From contig DILV01000013.1 in NCBI GenBank assembly GCA_002425225.1, forward strand, positions 1-64,000: DNA of 64,000 nt, written 5' to 3'. A program made the position numbers and the translations under genes. This DNA is from Thiothrix sp. UBA5583 (GTDB lineage Bacteria > Pseudomonadota > Gammaproteobacteria > Thiotrichales > Thiotrichaceae). Shown piece by piece: positions 7,521 to 18,268 of the stretch (positions are counted from its first letter, which is position 1; each line of letters opens with the position of its first letter). Under the pieces are notes generated by a model. It was not told the DNA's origin and made no database searches. It saw nothing but the letters and a program-made list of their open reading frames with translations.

Positions 7521-8735
7521 GTGAAATTCAGCGAATTCAACTGGAACGCCATGCCGGACAAAGCCGGGCATTTTGGTGTTTACGGCGGGCGTTTCGTCGC
7601 GGAAACGCTGATGGAGCCGATCTACGAACTGGAACAAGCCTACGAACAACTCAAAAACGACCCGGTATTCCAGGCCGAGTTTGACAGTGACCTGCAATAT
7701 TACGTCGGTCGCCCCAGCCCGCTGTATCTGGCGGAACGCTGGACACGCGAACTGGGTGGCGCAAAAATTTACCTCAAGCGCGAAGACCTCAACCACACCG
7801 GCGCACACAAGATCAACAACACCATTGGTCAGGCGTTGCTCGCCAAATACATGGGCAAGAAACGCATTATCGCTGAAACCGGCGCAGGCCAGCACGGGGT
7901 GGCTTCCGCCACCATCGCCGCCCGCCTCGGCCTCGAATGCGTGGTCTACATGGGGGCGGAAGATGTGCAACGCCAAGCCCCCAATGTTTTCCGCATGAAA
8001 TTGCTGGGTGCTACTGTCGTCCCCGTCACGTCCGGTTCCAAAACCCTGAAAGATGCGCTCAACGAAGCCATGCGCGACTGGGTAACGAATGTTGATGACA
8101 CGTTCTACATCATCGGCACGGTCGCGGGGCCTCATCCTTACCCCGCCATGGTGCGTGATTTTCAGAGCGTGATCGGGCGTGAAGCCCGCCAACAAATTCA
8201 GGAACTGGAAGGTCGTTTGCCGGATGCGCTGGTTGCTTGTGTGGGCGGCGGTTCCAACGCCATCGGCCTGTTCCACCCATTCCTGCAAGATGAGTCGGTG
8301 AAAATCTACGGCGTGGAAGCAGCAGGTGACGGCATCGAAACCGGCAAGCACGCCGCGCCCTTGTGTGCAGGCAAACCGGGCGTCTTGCACGGCAACCGCA
8401 CCTACCTGATGGAAGACAGCAACGGGCAGATCATCGAAACCCATTCCATTTCCGCCGGTCTGGATTACCCCGGCGTTGGCCCGGAACATGCCTGGCTGAA
8501 AGACATCGGTCGTGCCAACTACGTGGCAGTGACTGACAAGGAAGCGATGCAGGGTTTCCATGCGCTGACCCGCAAGGAAGGCATTATCCCGGCACTGGAA
8601 AGCAGCCATGCGTTGGCCTACGCCATGAAACTGGCTCCCACCATGAGCAAGGATCAAATCATCATCGTCAACCTGTCCGGGCGTGGCGACAAGGACATCA
8701 ACACCATCGCGCGTCTGGAGGGCATCACCTTATGA
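7521..8735 (+). CDS. trpB: Tryptophan synthase beta chain
   Basis: TrpB condenses indole with serine to make tryptophan, using PLP, in an alpha2beta2 complex with TrpA. The PLP lysine lies in HTGAHKINN (about K97 with this start), and the phosphate-binding loop GGGSNAIG is present. I favour the GTG at 7521, preceded by CAGGAG, which gives 404 residues; an in-frame ATG at 7473 lacks a good ribosome-binding site. The stop overlaps trpA by 4 nt, so the two subunits are coupled. trpF is about 50 kb away in this window. Confidence 0.95.
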   Translation: MKFSEFNWNAMPDKAGHFGVYGGRFVAETLMEPIYELEQAYEQLKNDPVFQAEFDSDLQYYVGRPSPLYLAERWTRELGGAKIYLKREDLNHTGAHKINNTIGQALLAKYMGKKRIIAETGAGQHGVASATIAARLGLECVVYMGAEDVQRQAPNVFRMKLLGATVVPVTSGSKTLKDALNEAMRDWVTNVDDTFYIIGTVAGPHPYPAMVRDFQSVIGREARQQIQELEGRLPDALVACVGGGSNAIGLFHPFLQDESVKIYGVEAAGDGIETGKHAAPLCAGKPGVLHGNRTYLMEDSNGQIIETHSISAGLDYPGVGPEHAWLKDIGRANYVAVTDKEAMQGFHALTRKEGIIPALESSHALAYAMKLAPTMSKDQIIIVNLSGRGDKDINTIARLEGITL

Positions 8736-9538
8736 GCCGCATTGCCGCCTGTTTCGCCGCCCTGAAAGCGCAGGGCAAGACCGCGCTGATCCCCTACATC
8801 ACGGCGGGCGACCCGCACCCCTCGATTACTGTGCCGCTGATGCACCGTATGGTGGAAGCCGGAGCCAACATCATTGAACTGGGTGTGCCATTTTCCGACC
8901 CGATGGCGGATGGCCCGACCATCCAGCAGGCGCACGAACGCGCCCTGGTGCATGGAACCAGCCTAGGCGACATCCTCGGTATGGTGAAGGAATTCCGCAC
9001 CACCAATCAGACCACCCCGGTGGTGCTGATGGGCTATCTCAACCCGATTGAAATCATGGGTTACGAGGCATTCGCCAAAGCTGCCGAGGCAGCCGGGGTG
9101 GATGGCGCACTGACCGTTGATTTGCCGCCGGAAGAGGGTATGGGTGTCCTGCCGCTGTTCAAGCAACACGGCATTGCCCCGATTTTCCTGCTCTCACCCA
9201 CCACACCAGCCATGCGCATGAAAAGCGTGGCGCAAGCCGGTGGTGGCTTCATCTATTACGTCTCACTGAAAGGCGTCACGGGCGCCAGCACGCTGGACGT
9301 GGGTGTGGTAGCCGAACGTATTGCACAAATCCGCACACACACTGACCTGCCGTTGGGTGTCGGTTTCGGCATCAAGGATGCGGAATCTGCCGCTGCCGTT
9401 GCCAAAGTGGCAGATGCAGTGGTGGTCGGTAGTGCCGTCATTAAGCAGATCGAAGCGACACCCGCTGACCATGCTGCTATCATGCACAATATCAGTGGCT
9501 TGCTGGCTTCCATGCGTCAGGCGATGGATGCCGCTTAA
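8732..9538 (+). CDS. trpA: Tryptophan synthase alpha chain
   Basis: TrpA cleaves indole-3-glycerol phosphate to indole, which is channelled to TrpB. The 268-residue TIM barrel shows the catalytic regions [18 protein letters not shown] (the Glu and Asp) and LTVDLPPEE. It also shows the phosphate-binding loops GVTGA and GFGIKD and VVVGSAVIK. It overlaps trpB by 4 nt (ATGA) and is followed after 15 nt by accD, the common gammaproteobacterial order. Confidence 0.96.
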   Translation: MSRIAACFAALKAQGKTALIPYITAGDPHPSITVPLMHRMVEAGANIIELGVPFSDPMADGPTIQQAHERALVHGTSLGDILGMVKEFRTTNQTTPVVLMGYLNPIEIMGYEAFAKAAEAAGVDGALTVDLPPEEGMGVLPLFKQHGIAPIFLLSPTTPAMRMKSVAQAGGGFIYYVSLKGVTGASTLDVGVVAERIAQIRTHTDLPLGVGFGIKDAESAAAVAKVADAVVVGSAVIKQIEATPADHAAIMHNISGLLASMRQAMDAA

Positions 9539-9553
9539 GGGGTAAAATGACCA

Positions 9554-10447
9554 ATGAGCTGGTTTGAAAAACTGCTGCCGTCACGCATTCGTACCGAGAC
9601 GGCGACTACCGAAAAGAAATCCATCCCGGAAGGTTTGTGGCATCAGTGCCCCGCTTGTCAGGCAGTCCTGTACCGGGCAGAGCTGGAACGCAACGGCGAC
9701 GTTTGCCCGAAATGCGACTATCACATGCGCATCCATGCCCGCCGTCGCCTCGATGTATTCCTTGACCCGGCAGGGCGTGAAGAAATTGCCGCGAATGTTG
9801 CTCCCACCGACATCCTCAAGTTCAAGGATACCAAACGCTACAAGGATCGTCTGGCGGCTGCACAGAAAGAAACCGGTGAAAAAGATGCCCTGATTGTCAT
9901 GAAAGGTACGGTACTGGGTGTACCAATGGTAGTGGCTGCGTTTGATTTCCGTTTCATGGGTGGCTCGATGGGGTCAGTGGTTGGTGAACGCTTTGTTCGT
10001 GGCGCGGAAGCTGCCATGACCCAGAAACTACCGTATATCTGCTTTGCTGCCAGTGGCGGTGCGCGGATGCAGGAAGCACTGTTCTCGTTGATGCAGATGT
10101 CCAAAACCAGTGCGGTATTGACCCGTCTGAGTGATAAGGGCATTCCGTTCATTTCCGTGCTGACAGACCCAACCATGGGTGGGGTTTCTGCCAGTTTTGC
10201 CATGTTGGGCGACATCCATATTGGTGAACCCAAGGCGCTGATTGGTTTCGCAGGGCCGCGTGTCATTGAGCAGACCGTGCGGGAAAAGCTGCCGGAAGGT
10301 TTCCAGCGCAGTGAATTCCTGCAAGAGAAAGGTGCGGTCGACATGATTGTACACCGTAACAAAATGCGTGAAACCATCGCTGACCTAGTTTCCATGCTGC
10401 AACACAAACCCCATCCTGTGCGGGGTGATGAGCCGGTAGCCGCTTGA
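9554..10447 (+). CDS. accD: Acetyl-CoA carboxylase carboxyltransferase subunit beta
   Basis: AccD pairs with AccA to transfer the carboxyl group from carboxybiotin to acetyl-CoA, the first step of fatty acid synthesis. The 297-residue protein has the N-terminal zinc ribbon (C32-x2-C35 and C51-x2-C54), then the crotonase-fold carboxyltransferase domain with [21 protein letters not shown] and [11 protein letters not shown]. It lies between trpA and folC, and its stop overlaps the folC start. Confidence 0.96.
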   Translation: MSWFEKLLPSRIRTETATTEKKSIPEGLWHQCPACQAVLYRAELERNGDVCPKCDYHMRIHARRRLDVFLDPAGREEIAANVAPTDILKFKDTKRYKDRLAAAQKETGEKDALIVMKGTVLGVPMVVAAFDFRFMGGSMGSVVGERFVRGAEAAMTQKLPYICFAASGGARMQEALFSLMQMSKTSAVLTRLSDKGIPFISVLTDPTMGGVSASFAMLGDIHIGEPKALIGFAGPRVIEQTVREKLPEGFQRSEFLQEKGAVDMIVHRNKMRETIADLVSMLQHKPHPVRGDEPVAA

Positions 10448-11664
10448 ATACCTTGGATGACTGGCTGCGCTGGCAGGAAAACCTGTTCCTGTCAGCCATC
10501 AAGCTGGGGTTGGAGCGTATCTCCATTGTGGCAGGACGCATGGGGTTGCTGACGTTGCCGGTTCCTGTCATTACGGTAGGGGGAACCAACGGCAAGGGTT
10601 CTAGCAGCACCATGCTGACCAGCATCCTGCAAGAACAAGGCTACAAGGTCGGCACTTACACTTCTCCCCATCTGCTGCGTTATAACGAGCGTATTGCCAT
10701 CAATGGCGAACCGGTGACTGACGCAACCATCTGTGCTGCGTTTGCAGTGATTGACCAGGCTCGCGATGACATTGACCTGACTTACTTTGAGTTTGGTACT
10801 TTGGCAGCCGTCTGGTGCTTTTTGCAAGACAATGTCGATGTCATGGTGCTGGAAGTCGGTCTTGGCGGGCGGCTGGATGCCTGTAACCTGTGGGATGCGG
10901 ATGTTGCCATCATCACCAGTATCGGTATCGACCATGTGGACTGGCTGGGGCATACCCGTGAAGCGATCGGTTATGAGAAAGCAGGCATCATGCGGGCAGG
11001 CAAGCCGGTGGTGTGTGGTGATCCTGAACCTCCGGCGGTCATTGCGGCTCAGGCTGAACGTCTGGGAGCCAGATTGTTGCAATATGGGCGGGATTTCACT
11101 ACGGATGGCATTCCACAACCGGCGCTGGTGGGCGATGTGCAGCGGCGTAACGCTGCCTGTGTGGTGACAGCCTTGCAGCAGTTGCAGGATCGTTTGCCGG
11201 TATCGGCGGCGGCAATCCATGCAGGTCTGGCTTCTGTCCGCATTGCCGGAAGGATGCAGCAGGTGCATGTTGCTCCTGAGGTGATTCTGGATGTCGCGCA
11301 TAACCCGGAAGCCGCGAAAGAATTGGCATTATGGCTGAAAAAAAATCCTGCGACTGGTAAAACCTGTGCAATCTTTTCTATACTTGCAGATAAGGATGTT
11401 ACCGGGGTTGTAGAATCAGTAGCAATGCACATGGATGAGTGGCATTTAGTTCCGCTGCCGGGATACAGGGCAATTAGCGTTGATGCACTGATAGAAAAAA
11501 TGCGGGAAACGGGGGTTCGTAAACCTGTCCATTTGCACGTCGATTTTCAGTCTGCTTGGAATTATATCAAGTTTAGTGCGGAAAAAGAGGATAGGGTAGT
11601 TGCCTTCGGCTCTTTTCTGGTAGTATCCGGTATGCTGGAAATCCTCAGTCCGCAACGGTGTTGA
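10444..11664 (+). CDS. folC: Bifunctional dihydrofolate/folylpolyglutamate synthase
   Basis: FolC adds glutamate to dihydropteroate and extends the polyglutamate tail of folates. The 406-residue Mur-ligase-like protein shows the P-loop [24 protein letters not shown], the FEFGTLAA and [11 protein letters not shown] segments, and [11 protein letters not shown]. The first codon appears to be TTG at 10444, overlapping the accD stop as TTGA; no nearby ATG would preserve the N-terminal helix. The accD-folC-SPOR-cvpA-purF order is conserved. Confidence 0.92.
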   Translation: MNTLDDWLRWQENLFLSAIKLGLERISIVAGRMGLLTLPVPVITVGGTNGKGSSSTMLTSILQEQGYKVGTYTSPHLLRYNERIAINGEPVTDATICAAFAVIDQARDDIDLTYFEFGTLAAVWCFLQDNVDVMVLEVGLGGRLDACNLWDADVAIITSIGIDHVDWLGHTREAIGYEKAGIMRAGKPVVCGDPEPPAVIAAQAERLGARLLQYGRDFTTDGIPQPALVGDVQRRNAACVVTALQQLQDRLPVSAAAIHAGLASVRIAGRMQQVHVAPEVILDVAHNPEAAKELALWLKKNPATGKTCAIFSILADKDVTGVVESVAMHMDEWHLVPLPGYRAISVDALIEKMRETGVRKPVHLHVDFQSAWNYIKFSAEKEDRVVAFGSFLVVSGMLEILSPQRC

Positions 11665-11743
11665 TTATGCGTCGACCGCTGACGAGCGCGAATCACTAAA
11701 AATTTTTTGAGTGTCACACTTACATGAAGGAGCAGTAAATCAG

Positions 11744-12844
11744 ATGGACAACAAGGCTACAACCAAACGGATGATTGGCGCAGTGGTACTGGTGCTGGTA
11801 GCAGCGCTGTTACTGGCGGCATTGCTGAGAAGCAAAAAGCAGGATGCGCCAGATATGGCGATGAATAACACTGCTGAAACCAAGCCTATTCTGGGTTTCC
11901 CTGGTGTGGCAGGCTCTGGTGAACAAAAGCCATCTCTGATTAACGAAGGAGTTAATCCTGCTCTTCAGGGTGGTGCTGCCCAGCAAAATATGGCTGCTCA
12001 GGGACAGGCAGGTACTGCCCAGCAAGGTGGAGGTTTGTTTCCTGATGTCAATTTACCCAATATGCAAACCAACACGACAGATTTGAGTGTCCGTCCTGCT
12101 CAAGGCGAGTCCCGCCAGATTGTGGATACTGACGGTAAGATCAAGGATGGCACTGGTAATATGGGTGGCAATACAGCAGTTCCGTCAGGTGGTGGTTCCC
12201 AGGCAGGTACTGGTCAGGCAACAGGCGGTCAGGGACAGGCAGCTTCCGGTGTGGCACTGGCGCCTTCTTCCAGCATGGGTGGCAGCAGTGCATCCACTCA
12301 TGACAAACCGGCGACTACAGACAACCAGCCGCCAGCCAAGAAGCCAGCTAATCCGGTTCTGGTAAATGAGCATCGTGTACCGGCTCCAACCTCGGCAGAA
12401 AGCAAGGCAAAAGCTGAAGCCGATAAAGTCGCCAAAGAAAAGGCTGCCAAGGAAGCTGCTGCAAAAGCCGCAGCAGAAAAAGCTGCTGCTGACAAGTCAC
12501 GTGAACTGGCAGCCGCTGCTGGTCGTCCAGGCAACTCCAGCACGGGTACAGGTGCTGGTGCAGGTGGCTCAAACAGTGCGCCGAGCGCTGGTGGTGCTGG
12601 TTCTTTCAATATCCAGTTCGCGGCTGTTTCCGATCAGGCTAAAGCCAATTCCATCGCTGCGTCTTTGTCTTCTGATGGCCAGAAAGTCGCAGTCACCAAG
12701 GCAACTGTCAGTGGGAAGACCATTTATCGTGTACATGCTACCGGGTTCAAGACCAAGGCAGATGCTAGCAATGCACAAGCCAGCCTGAAGCGTCGTTACA
12801 CCCAAAACGAGTATGTCAAGAACAGCTTTGTGACCAGTAACTAA
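11744..12844 (+). CDS. SPOR domain protein (DedD-like)
   Basis: This 366-residue protein has a short cytoplasmic N-terminus, one transmembrane helix (about residues 11-30), a long low-complexity Gly/Gln/Ala/Lys-rich linker, and a C-terminal SPOR domain beginning near FNIQFAAVSD. SPOR domains bind denuded peptidoglycan at the division septum; the position after folC matches E. coli dedD. I chose the ATG at 11744 because AAGGAG lies about 12 nt upstream, although a longer frame starts earlier. Confidence 0.88.
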   Translation: MDNKATTKRMIGAVVLVLVAALLLAALLRSKKQDAPDMAMNNTAETKPILGFPGVAGSGEQKPSLINEGVNPALQGGAAQQNMAAQGQAGTAQQGGGLFPDVNLPNMQTNTTDLSVRPAQGESRQIVDTDGKIKDGTGNMGGNTAVPSGGGSQAGTGQATGGQGQAASGVALAPSSSMGGSSASTHDKPATTDNQPPAKKPANPVLVNEHRVPAPTSAESKAKAEADKVAKEKAAKEAAAKAAAEKAAADKSRELAAAAGRPGNSSTGTGAGAGGSNSAPSAGGAGSFNIQFAAVSDQAKANSIAASLSSDGQKVAVTKATVSGKTIYRVHATGFKTKADASNAQASLKRRYTQNEYVKNSFVTSN

Positions 12845-12847
12845 TTC

Positions 12848-13363
12848 ATGACAGCACAATACCTAGACATAGCTATTCTTGTCCTGATTGTGTTGTCGGC
12901 TGTCATTGGCTTGATACGTGGCTTTGTCAGGGAAGCACTTTCCCTGGCAACTTGGGTGGCTGCTTTTGGGTTTTCCATTTTGTATGTGAAGCCGTTGGCA
13001 GCCCGCTTGCCTTTTGCTGTGCAGAGTGAAGTGGTCAAGCTGGGTATTGCTTTTGCCATCATCTTTTTTGGGGTGTTGGTCATTGGAGCAATCGTCAATC
13101 ATTTGCTCAGCACGGCTGTATCCTCCATTGGTTTGGGTGGTGTTGACCACGTACTAGGCGGGGCATTTGGTGTCTTACGGGGTGGCTTGATTATTACTTT
13201 GCTGGTATTGCTCATGGGGTTGACGGCTTATCCAAAGCAGGACTGGTGGAAAAGTTCGGTCATGATGCCTTGGTTTGAAGGCACTGCTGCCACGCTCAAA
13301 GAGATGATTCCGCAGGATTTTTCCAGTTATCTGGAACGACCTGCGGTGGTGCAGCCTCAATAG
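12848..13363 (+). CDS. cvpA: CvpA family membrane protein
   Basis: This 171-residue protein has about four hydrophobic helices and the family N-terminus (LDIAILVLIVLSAVIGLIRG, then FVREALSLATW). CvpA was named for colicin V production, and its direct biochemical role is unresolved; it is widely conserved next to purF. It starts 3 nt after the SPOR gene. A strong terminator follows it, before purF. Confidence 0.9.
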   Translation: MTAQYLDIAILVLIVLSAVIGLIRGFVREALSLATWVAAFGFSILYVKPLAARLPFAVQSEVVKLGIAFAIIFFGVLVIGAIVNHLLSTAVSSIGLGGVDHVLGGAFGVLRGGLIITLLVLLMGLTAYPKQDWWKSSVMMPWFEGTAATLKEMIPQDFSSYLERPAVVQPQ

Positions 13364-13395
13364 GTTCGGATGTTCCTGTAAAAATACCGTGATAC

Positions 13396-13431
13396 AGCCA
13401 TGCATACATCGTGCATGGCTGTTTTGTTTTT
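13396..13431 (+). terminator. Rho-independent terminator between cvpA and purF
   Basis: AGCCATGCA (13396-13404) pairs perfectly with TGCATGGCT (13412-13420) across a 7-nt loop, followed by a T-rich run to 13431. It implies that purF has its own promoter or is attenuated, although cvpA and purF are co-transcribed in enterics. Confidence 0.8.
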
Positions 13432-13476
13432 ACAGGGTTAGAATATGACGTTTTCGTTTCTGGTGAAGGCATTGCT

Positions 13477-14982
13477 ATGTGCGGAATTATCGGGATTATT
13501 GCTCATGAGCCGGTTAATCAGGCGTTGTACGATGGCTTGACTGTTTTGCAACACCGTGGGCAGGATGCCGCAGGCATCGTGACCAGTGATGGCAGGAAAC
13601 TCTACCTGCGCCGTGAAAACGGTCTGGTCAAGGATGTGTTTCAGGAGCGTCACATGCGGATGCTTCAGGGCACGATGGGGGTTGGGCATGTACGTTACCC
13701 AACAGCAGGGTCATCTTCTTCGGCGGAAGCCCAGCCTTTCTATGTTAACAGCCCGTATGGCATTTCTCTGGCGCACAATGGCAACCTGACCAATGCCCAT
13801 ATCTTGCGCAAGGAGTTGTATCGGCAGGACAGGCGGCAGATTAATACCGAGTCGGATTCCGAGATCCTGTTGAACGTGTTTGCGCAAGAACTGCTGCGTC
13901 AGGATGCCTTGCATGTCACCCCGGATGACATTTTTTCTGCCGTTTCCGGTGTGCACAAGCGTTGCAAGGGGGCTTATGCCGTGGTTGCCATGCTGACCCG
14001 TGACGGGTTGGTAGGTTTCCGTGACCCAAATGGCATTCGCCCGCTGGTGTACGGGATGCGTGAGTCTGCCAAGGGCAAGGAATTCATGCTGGCTTCGGAA
14101 AGCGTGGCACTCGATGCGCTGGGATTCAATCTGGTGCGTGATATTGAGCCGGGTGAAGCCATTTTCATCGGTTCTGATGGGCAGGTTTTCACGCGCCAGT
14201 GTGCAGATAACCCGCGTTATAGCACTTGCATTTTTGAGTATGTCTATTTTGCCCGCCCCGATTCCATCATCGACAATGTGTTTGTGCACAAGGCGCGGAT
14301 GCGTATGGGGCGCAAGATGGCAGAACGGGTCATGCGTGAATGGCCTGAGCATGACATTGATGTGGTGATCCCGATTCCTGATACCAGCCGCACCTCAGCG
14401 TTGGAGATGGCGTATACACTCGGGGTGCAATACCGGGAAGGCTTCATCAAAAACCGTTACATCGGGCGCACTTTCATCATGCCGGGACAAGCCAAGCGCA
14501 AGAAATCGGTACGGCAGAAACTGAACCCGCTAGGGCTGGAATTCAAGGGCAAGAACGTGATGCTGGTGGATGATTCCATTGTGCGTGGCACAACCTCTGG
14601 GGAAATTGTGCAAATGGCGCGGGATGCAGGGGCGAAAAAGGTTTATTTTGCTTCAGCGTCTCCGGCAATCAAGTATCCCAACATTTACGGGATTGATATG
14701 CCTGCCGCCAAGGAACTAATTGCGCATGACAGAACCGAACAACAGGTAGCCGAAGCTATTGGGGTTGACCGTTTGGTCTATCTGCCGCTGGATGATCTGA
14801 TCGCCGCTGTCAGCAAGGGCAATCCACGCCTGAAAAATTTTGACTGTTCGGTGTTTACCGGTTGCTACGTTACCGGCGAGACTGCCGATTACTTTACTGA
14901 ACTGGAGGCTTTACGCAATGATGAAGAAAAAACAAGGCGTGAAAATGACATGGCTGCCATTGATATTTGTGACAGCGCTTAA
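13477..14982 (+). CDS. purF: Amidophosphoribosyltransferase
   Basis: PurF makes 5-phosphoribosylamine from PRPP and glutamine, the first committed step of purine synthesis. The start at 13477 places the nucleophile Cys directly after Met (MCGIIGI), with no propeptide. The N-terminal Ntn glutaminase domain includes HRGQDAAGI and the C-terminal phosphoribosyltransferase domain has the PRPP loop [15 protein letters not shown]. It is 501 residues long. The next gene begins inside its 3' end. Confidence 0.95.
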   Translation: MCGIIGIIAHEPVNQALYDGLTVLQHRGQDAAGIVTSDGRKLYLRRENGLVKDVFQERHMRMLQGTMGVGHVRYPTAGSSSSAEAQPFYVNSPYGISLAHNGNLTNAHILRKELYRQDRRQINTESDSEILLNVFAQELLRQDALHVTPDDIFSAVSGVHKRCKGAYAVVAMLTRDGLVGFRDPNGIRPLVYGMRESAKGKEFMLASESVALDALGFNLVRDIEPGEAIFIGSDGQVFTRQCADNPRYSTCIFEYVYFARPDSIIDNVFVHKARMRMGRKMAERVMREWPEHDIDVVIPIPDTSRTSALEMAYTLGVQYREGFIKNRYIGRTFIMPGQAKRKKSVRQKLNPLGLEFKGKNVMLVDDSIVRGTTSGEIVQMARDAGAKKVYFASASPAIKYPNIYGIDMPAAKELIAHDRTEQQVAEAIGVDRLVYLPLDDLIAAVSKGNPRLKNFDCSVFTGCYVTGETADYFTELEALRNDEEKTRRENDMAAIDICDSA

Positions 14983-15625
14983 TGGGGGAATGGTGATGGC
15001 GGATAATGGTGGGGTAATGCCGCTGGCTATTCCGACACAAACACCACAGGCGCAGGCGGCACAACCTGACACAACTGAACTAGCATCCATTGTGCAGGAT
15101 TTGGCGCAACGTTTTCCGGGGCATGATACCAAGCAGGTGTTGCTGGTGGATGCTACCGCCCAGAAAATGCTGTTATTGGCAGAGGGGCAGGTTGCTGGGG
15201 AGTGGGTCATTTCCACCGCAAGCAATGGTCTTGGTAGCCAGAAAGGCAGTGATCAGACTCCGCTGGGGGTACATCGCATTGCGCAGAAAATTGGTGATGG
15301 TGCAGCGTTGGGCAGTATTTTCAAGGCACGCCAGAATACCGGGCGTATTGCCGACATCCTGACTGCGCCGGGAGCTGAGAGCAGCGAAGACAATGTGACC
15401 ACCCGCATCCTGTGGCTGGATGGTATGGAACCGGGTGTCAACAAGGGTGGGGATGTGGATTCCTACACACGTTACATCTACATCCACGGTACGGATGAGG
15501 AAGGCAAGCTGGGAGCACCCGCTTCCCACGGCTGCATCCGTATGCGTAACCGTGATGTCATCGACCTGTTCGACCGGGTGCAGGAAAATACGCTGGTATT
15601 GATTACCCGCAAACGTGAGGGATAA
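14918..15625 (+). CDS. L,D-transpeptidase (YkuD domain), exported
   Basis: This 235-residue protein has an N-terminal signal sequence ([18 protein letters not shown]) and a YkuD catalytic domain with the HGT...SHGCIRMRN signature; the nucleophile is C206. Such enzymes cross-link peptidoglycan or attach proteins to it in the periplasm. GGAGG nine nt upstream favours the ATG at 14918, which overlaps the purF 3' end by 65 nt in another frame. The insertion between purF and metZ is not part of the standard purF-metZ order. Confidence 0.88.
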   Translation: MMKKKQGVKMTWLPLIFVTALNGGMVMADNGGVMPLAIPTQTPQAQAAQPDTTELASIVQDLAQRFPGHDTKQVLLVDATAQKMLLLAEGQVAGEWVISTASNGLGSQKGSDQTPLGVHRIAQKIGDGAALGSIFKARQNTGRIADILTAPGAESSEDNVTTRILWLDGMEPGVNKGGDVDSYTRYIYIHGTDEEGKLGAPASHGCIRMRNRDVIDLFDRVQENTLVLITRKREG

Positions 15626-15631
15626 GGTTTG

Positions 15632-16834
15632 ATGGATAACGAGTGGGAGTTTGAAACGCTCGCTGTGCGTGCAGGGCATGTGCGTACTCTGGAAAATGAA
15701 CATTCCGAAGCCATTTTTCCAACCTCCAGTTTTGTTTTCAGGAATGCTGCGGAAGCCGCTGCCCGTTTTGGTGGTACTGAGCCGGGTAATATCTATGCCC
15801 GGTTTACCAACCCTACTGTGCGTTATTTTCAGGATCGGCTGGCAGCACTGGAGGGTGGTGAAAGCTGTGTGGCAACTTCATCCGGCATGTCTGCTATCCT
15901 CGCTGTCATGCTGGGTTTGCTGAAGGCTGGCGATCATGTGCTGTGTTCGCGCTCGGTTTTCGGCACAACCACCTTGCTGCTGCAAAACTGTATTGGCAAG
16001 TTTGGGGTTGAGGTTGAGTTTGTGGACCTGCCTGATCTGGATGGTTGGGAAGCAGCTTTGCGCCCTAATACCCGTTTGCTGTTTGCTGAAACGCCTGCCA
16101 ATCCCTTGACCGAACTGGTTGATATTCGTGCATTGGCAGAGATTGCCCACCGGCATGGTAGCCTGCTGGTTATTGATAATTGCTTTTGCTCTCCGGCGTT
16201 ACAACGTCCGTTGGAATTGGGCGCAGATATTGTGGTGCATTCTGCCACCAAATATCTGGATGGGCAGGGCAGGGCGTTGGGCGGGGCTGTTGTTGGTGAC
16301 AAGACGCTCGTTGGCAAAGATGTCTATACCATTTTGCGCAATGGTGGCGTGACCATGAGTCCGTTCAATGCCTGGGTTTTTCTGAAAGGACTGGAAACGT
16401 TGAGTTTACGGATGCGTGCCCACTGTGACAATGCCATGCAGCTTGCCCACTGGTTACAAGCTCACCCGGCAGTGGAACAGGTGTTTTATCCGGGGCTGAT
16501 CTCCCACCCACAGCATGAGCTGGCAAGGCAGCAGCAAAGCGGTTTCGGCGGGATAGTGTCTTTCATCGTCAAGGGTGGGCAAGAAGCTGCCTGGCGTGTG
16601 ATTGATGCAACCCGGATGCTGTCGATTACGGCAAATCTGGGGGATACCAAGTCAACCATTACCCATCCTGCCACCACGACGCATGGCAGGCTGACACCAG
16701 AACAGAAAATGCAGGCGGGCATTGCGGACGGGTTGGTGCGTATTTCCGTCGGGCTTGAGAATATCCGTGACATCCAGCGCGATCTGGCGCAGGGGCTGGG
16801 TGAATCAGGCGTCGGGCAGGCGGAACGGCAGTAA
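15632..16834 (+). CDS. metZ: O-succinylhomoserine sulfhydrylase
   Basis: MetZ makes homocysteine directly from O-succinylhomoserine and sulfide. The 400-residue Cys/Met-metabolism PLP enzyme has SSGMSAI, YARFTNPT, and the PLP lysine K207 in HSATKYLDGQGRALGG. The position downstream of purF is typical of pseudomonad-like genomes, and direct sulfhydrylation suits a sulfide-rich physiology. The start is ATG 15632; a TTG one codon earlier is possible. The C-terminus overlaps the convergent small Cys protein gene by 30 nt. Confidence 0.93.
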   Translation: MDNEWEFETLAVRAGHVRTLENEHSEAIFPTSSFVFRNAAEAAARFGGTEPGNIYARFTNPTVRYFQDRLAALEGGESCVATSSGMSAILAVMLGLLKAGDHVLCSRSVFGTTTLLLQNCIGKFGVEVEFVDLPDLDGWEAALRPNTRLLFAETPANPLTELVDIRALAEIAHRHGSLLVIDNCFCSPALQRPLELGADIVVHSATKYLDGQGRALGGAVVGDKTLVGKDVYTILRNGGVTMSPFNAWVFLKGLETLSLRMRAHCDNAMQLAHWLQAHPAVEQVFYPGLISHPQHELARQQQSGFGGIVSFIVKGGQEAAWRVIDATRMLSITANLGDTKSTITHPATTTHGRLTPEQKMQAGIADGLVRISVGLENIRDIQRDLAQGLGESGVGQAERQ

Positions 16835-17056
16835 CTCGAATTCCTGGCGGATTTCGTTCAGCTCGATGAAGGTTTGCATTTCTGACGGAATCAGACGAAA
16901 ACGGTAGCCGCTATCGCCGGGGTAAGGGTCTACGTGGTCACATTTGCCATCCATGATGGCGGCAGGTATTTCCTCGAAAGCCATACATTCTCTGTCTGGA
17001 TCGTTTTCCAGAAAGTGCTGGCAAAAAACACAGACGGGGGGTAATACACAGCTCAT
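16805..17056 (-). CDS. Small conserved protein with N-terminal CxxC
   Basis: This 83-residue protein has a CVFCQHF motif near the N-terminus, a further Cys at residue 24 (ECMAF) and one at residue 39 (GKCDHVDPYPGDSG). The PYPGD-G-x-RF segment is a recurring feature of small uncharacterised bacterial proteins, which suggests a real gene. The Cys residues may bind a metal. I assign no function. It is convergent with metZ and overlaps its end by 30 nt. Confidence 0.6.
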   Translation of the reverse strand: MSCVLPPVCVFCQHFLENDPDRECMAFEEIPAAIMDGKCDHVDPYPGDSGYRFRLIPSEMQTFIELNEIRQEFELLPFRLPDA

Positions 17057-17149
17057 GCAGTTTTTCAGGGGTGATGGGGGATATTCGAGCCATTATAGAC
17101 AAATATCCCTGTCTTGCGCTGGCAATTTCATGCAAACAAAAGGGTTCAA

Positions 17150-18268
17150 ATGTCCGGTCATCGCAATAAGTTGATAGAGCTGTATGCATCTGCGCTTGCT
17201 GTCGTCAATGGTGAACAGGCGGTTTACCGGGCGCTGGTTGGCAGGGGCAGGCGTGAGCCATGCCATGTGGTTGCCATTGGCAAGGCGGCGGTCGCCATGT
17301 TGCAGGGGGCATCCCGTTACTTGCATGGAAATCTGTGCAGTGGCTTGCTGATTACCAAACATGACCATGCGGCAGGTAACAGCCGTTTGCCGAAACAGGT
17401 GCAGGTGATTGAAGCTGCCCATCCCGTGCCGGATGAGTCTTCCTTGCAAGCCGGGCAACAATTGCTGACATACCTGCAAGACTTGCCAGCAGGCGAGCCG
17501 GTGCTGTTCCTGATCTCCGGCGGCACATCCAGTCTGGTGGAGGTGTTGGAAGAGGGATGGACACTGGAGGGTTTGCAGGCAGCCACGCAGGAATTGTTGG
17601 CTAACGGTTCCTCTATCAGCGAAATCAATGCCATGCGCCGTGGCCTGTCACTGATCAAGGGTGGCAAGCTGTGGCAATATCTTGGGGAACGCCCTGTCAC
17701 CTGCTTGCTGGTTTCTGATGTACCGGGTGATGACCCGCATGTGATTGGTTCTGGTCTGCTATTTCCTGCGCCCTTGGCAACTTTTGACTGGGAAATCATT
17801 ACTAGCAACCGGCAAATGCTGGAAGCAATGACAACGTCCTGTTCCGTCATGCCCGATTTCCTCACAGGCGATGCTGAAGCTGTCGCACAAACCTGCATCG
17901 AATACCTGCGACAGGCTCCCGCAGGATTGTATGCGTGGGGTGCGGAAACTACGGTCAAGTTACCTGCCAACCCTGGGCGCGGGGGGCGCAACCAGCACTT
18001 GGCACTGGCGGCTGCCTTGCATATCCAGCCGGGTGAGAACCTATGGCTGCTGGCAGCGGGAACCGATGGTACGGATGGTGTGACGGCTGATGCCGGAGCC
18101 TTGGTGGATTGCGGAACCTTGCAGCGAGGAAGTTATGAAAACCTTGACCCACTGGCTTGTTTGCAGAATGCCGATGCTGGTACATTCCTCGAAGCCAGCG
18201 GCGACCTGCTTCATACAGGCCCGACGGGCACGAATGTAATGGATGTTATCATCGGCCTGAAACTGTAA
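17150..18268 (+). CDS. Glycerate 2-kinase (GckA/TtuD, MOFRL family)
   Basis: This 372-residue protein has the DUF4147 N-terminal domain (VAIGKAAVAML, AAHPVPDE, FLISGGTSSLVE) and the C-terminal MOFRL domain (GRGGRNQHLALA, AAGTDGTDG, TGPTGTNVMD). Members phosphorylate D-glycerate at the 2-position; older annotations call them hydroxypyruvate reductase. It would serve glyoxylate/glycerate metabolism. The ATG at 17150 is chosen over upstream in-frame codons that add no family sequence. The stop is coupled to the next gene as TAATG. Confidence 0.88.
   Translation: MSGHRNKLIELYASALAVVNGEQAVYRALVGRGRREPCHVVAIGKAAVAMLQGASRYLHGNLCSGLLITKHDHAAGNSRLPKQVQVIEAAHPVPDESSLQAGQQLLTYLQDLPAGEPVLFLISGGTSSLVEVLEEGWTLEGLQAATQELLANGSSISEINAMRRGLSLIKGGKLWQYLGERPVTCLLVSDVPGDDPHVIGSGLLFPAPLATFDWEIITSNRQMLEAMTTSCSVMPDFLTGDAEAVAQTCIEYLRQAPAGLYAWGAETTVKLPANPGRGGRNQHLALAAALHIQPGENLWLLAAGTDGTDGVTADAGALVDCGTLQRGSYENLDPLACLQNADAGTFLEASGDLLHTGPTGTNVMDVIIGLKL

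Noticed and set aside
7449-8657. Long open frame antisense to trpB (402 codons)
   Set aside because: It is a codon-bias shadow of trpB; the trpB product has all family motifs and the antisense frame shows no recognisable domain.
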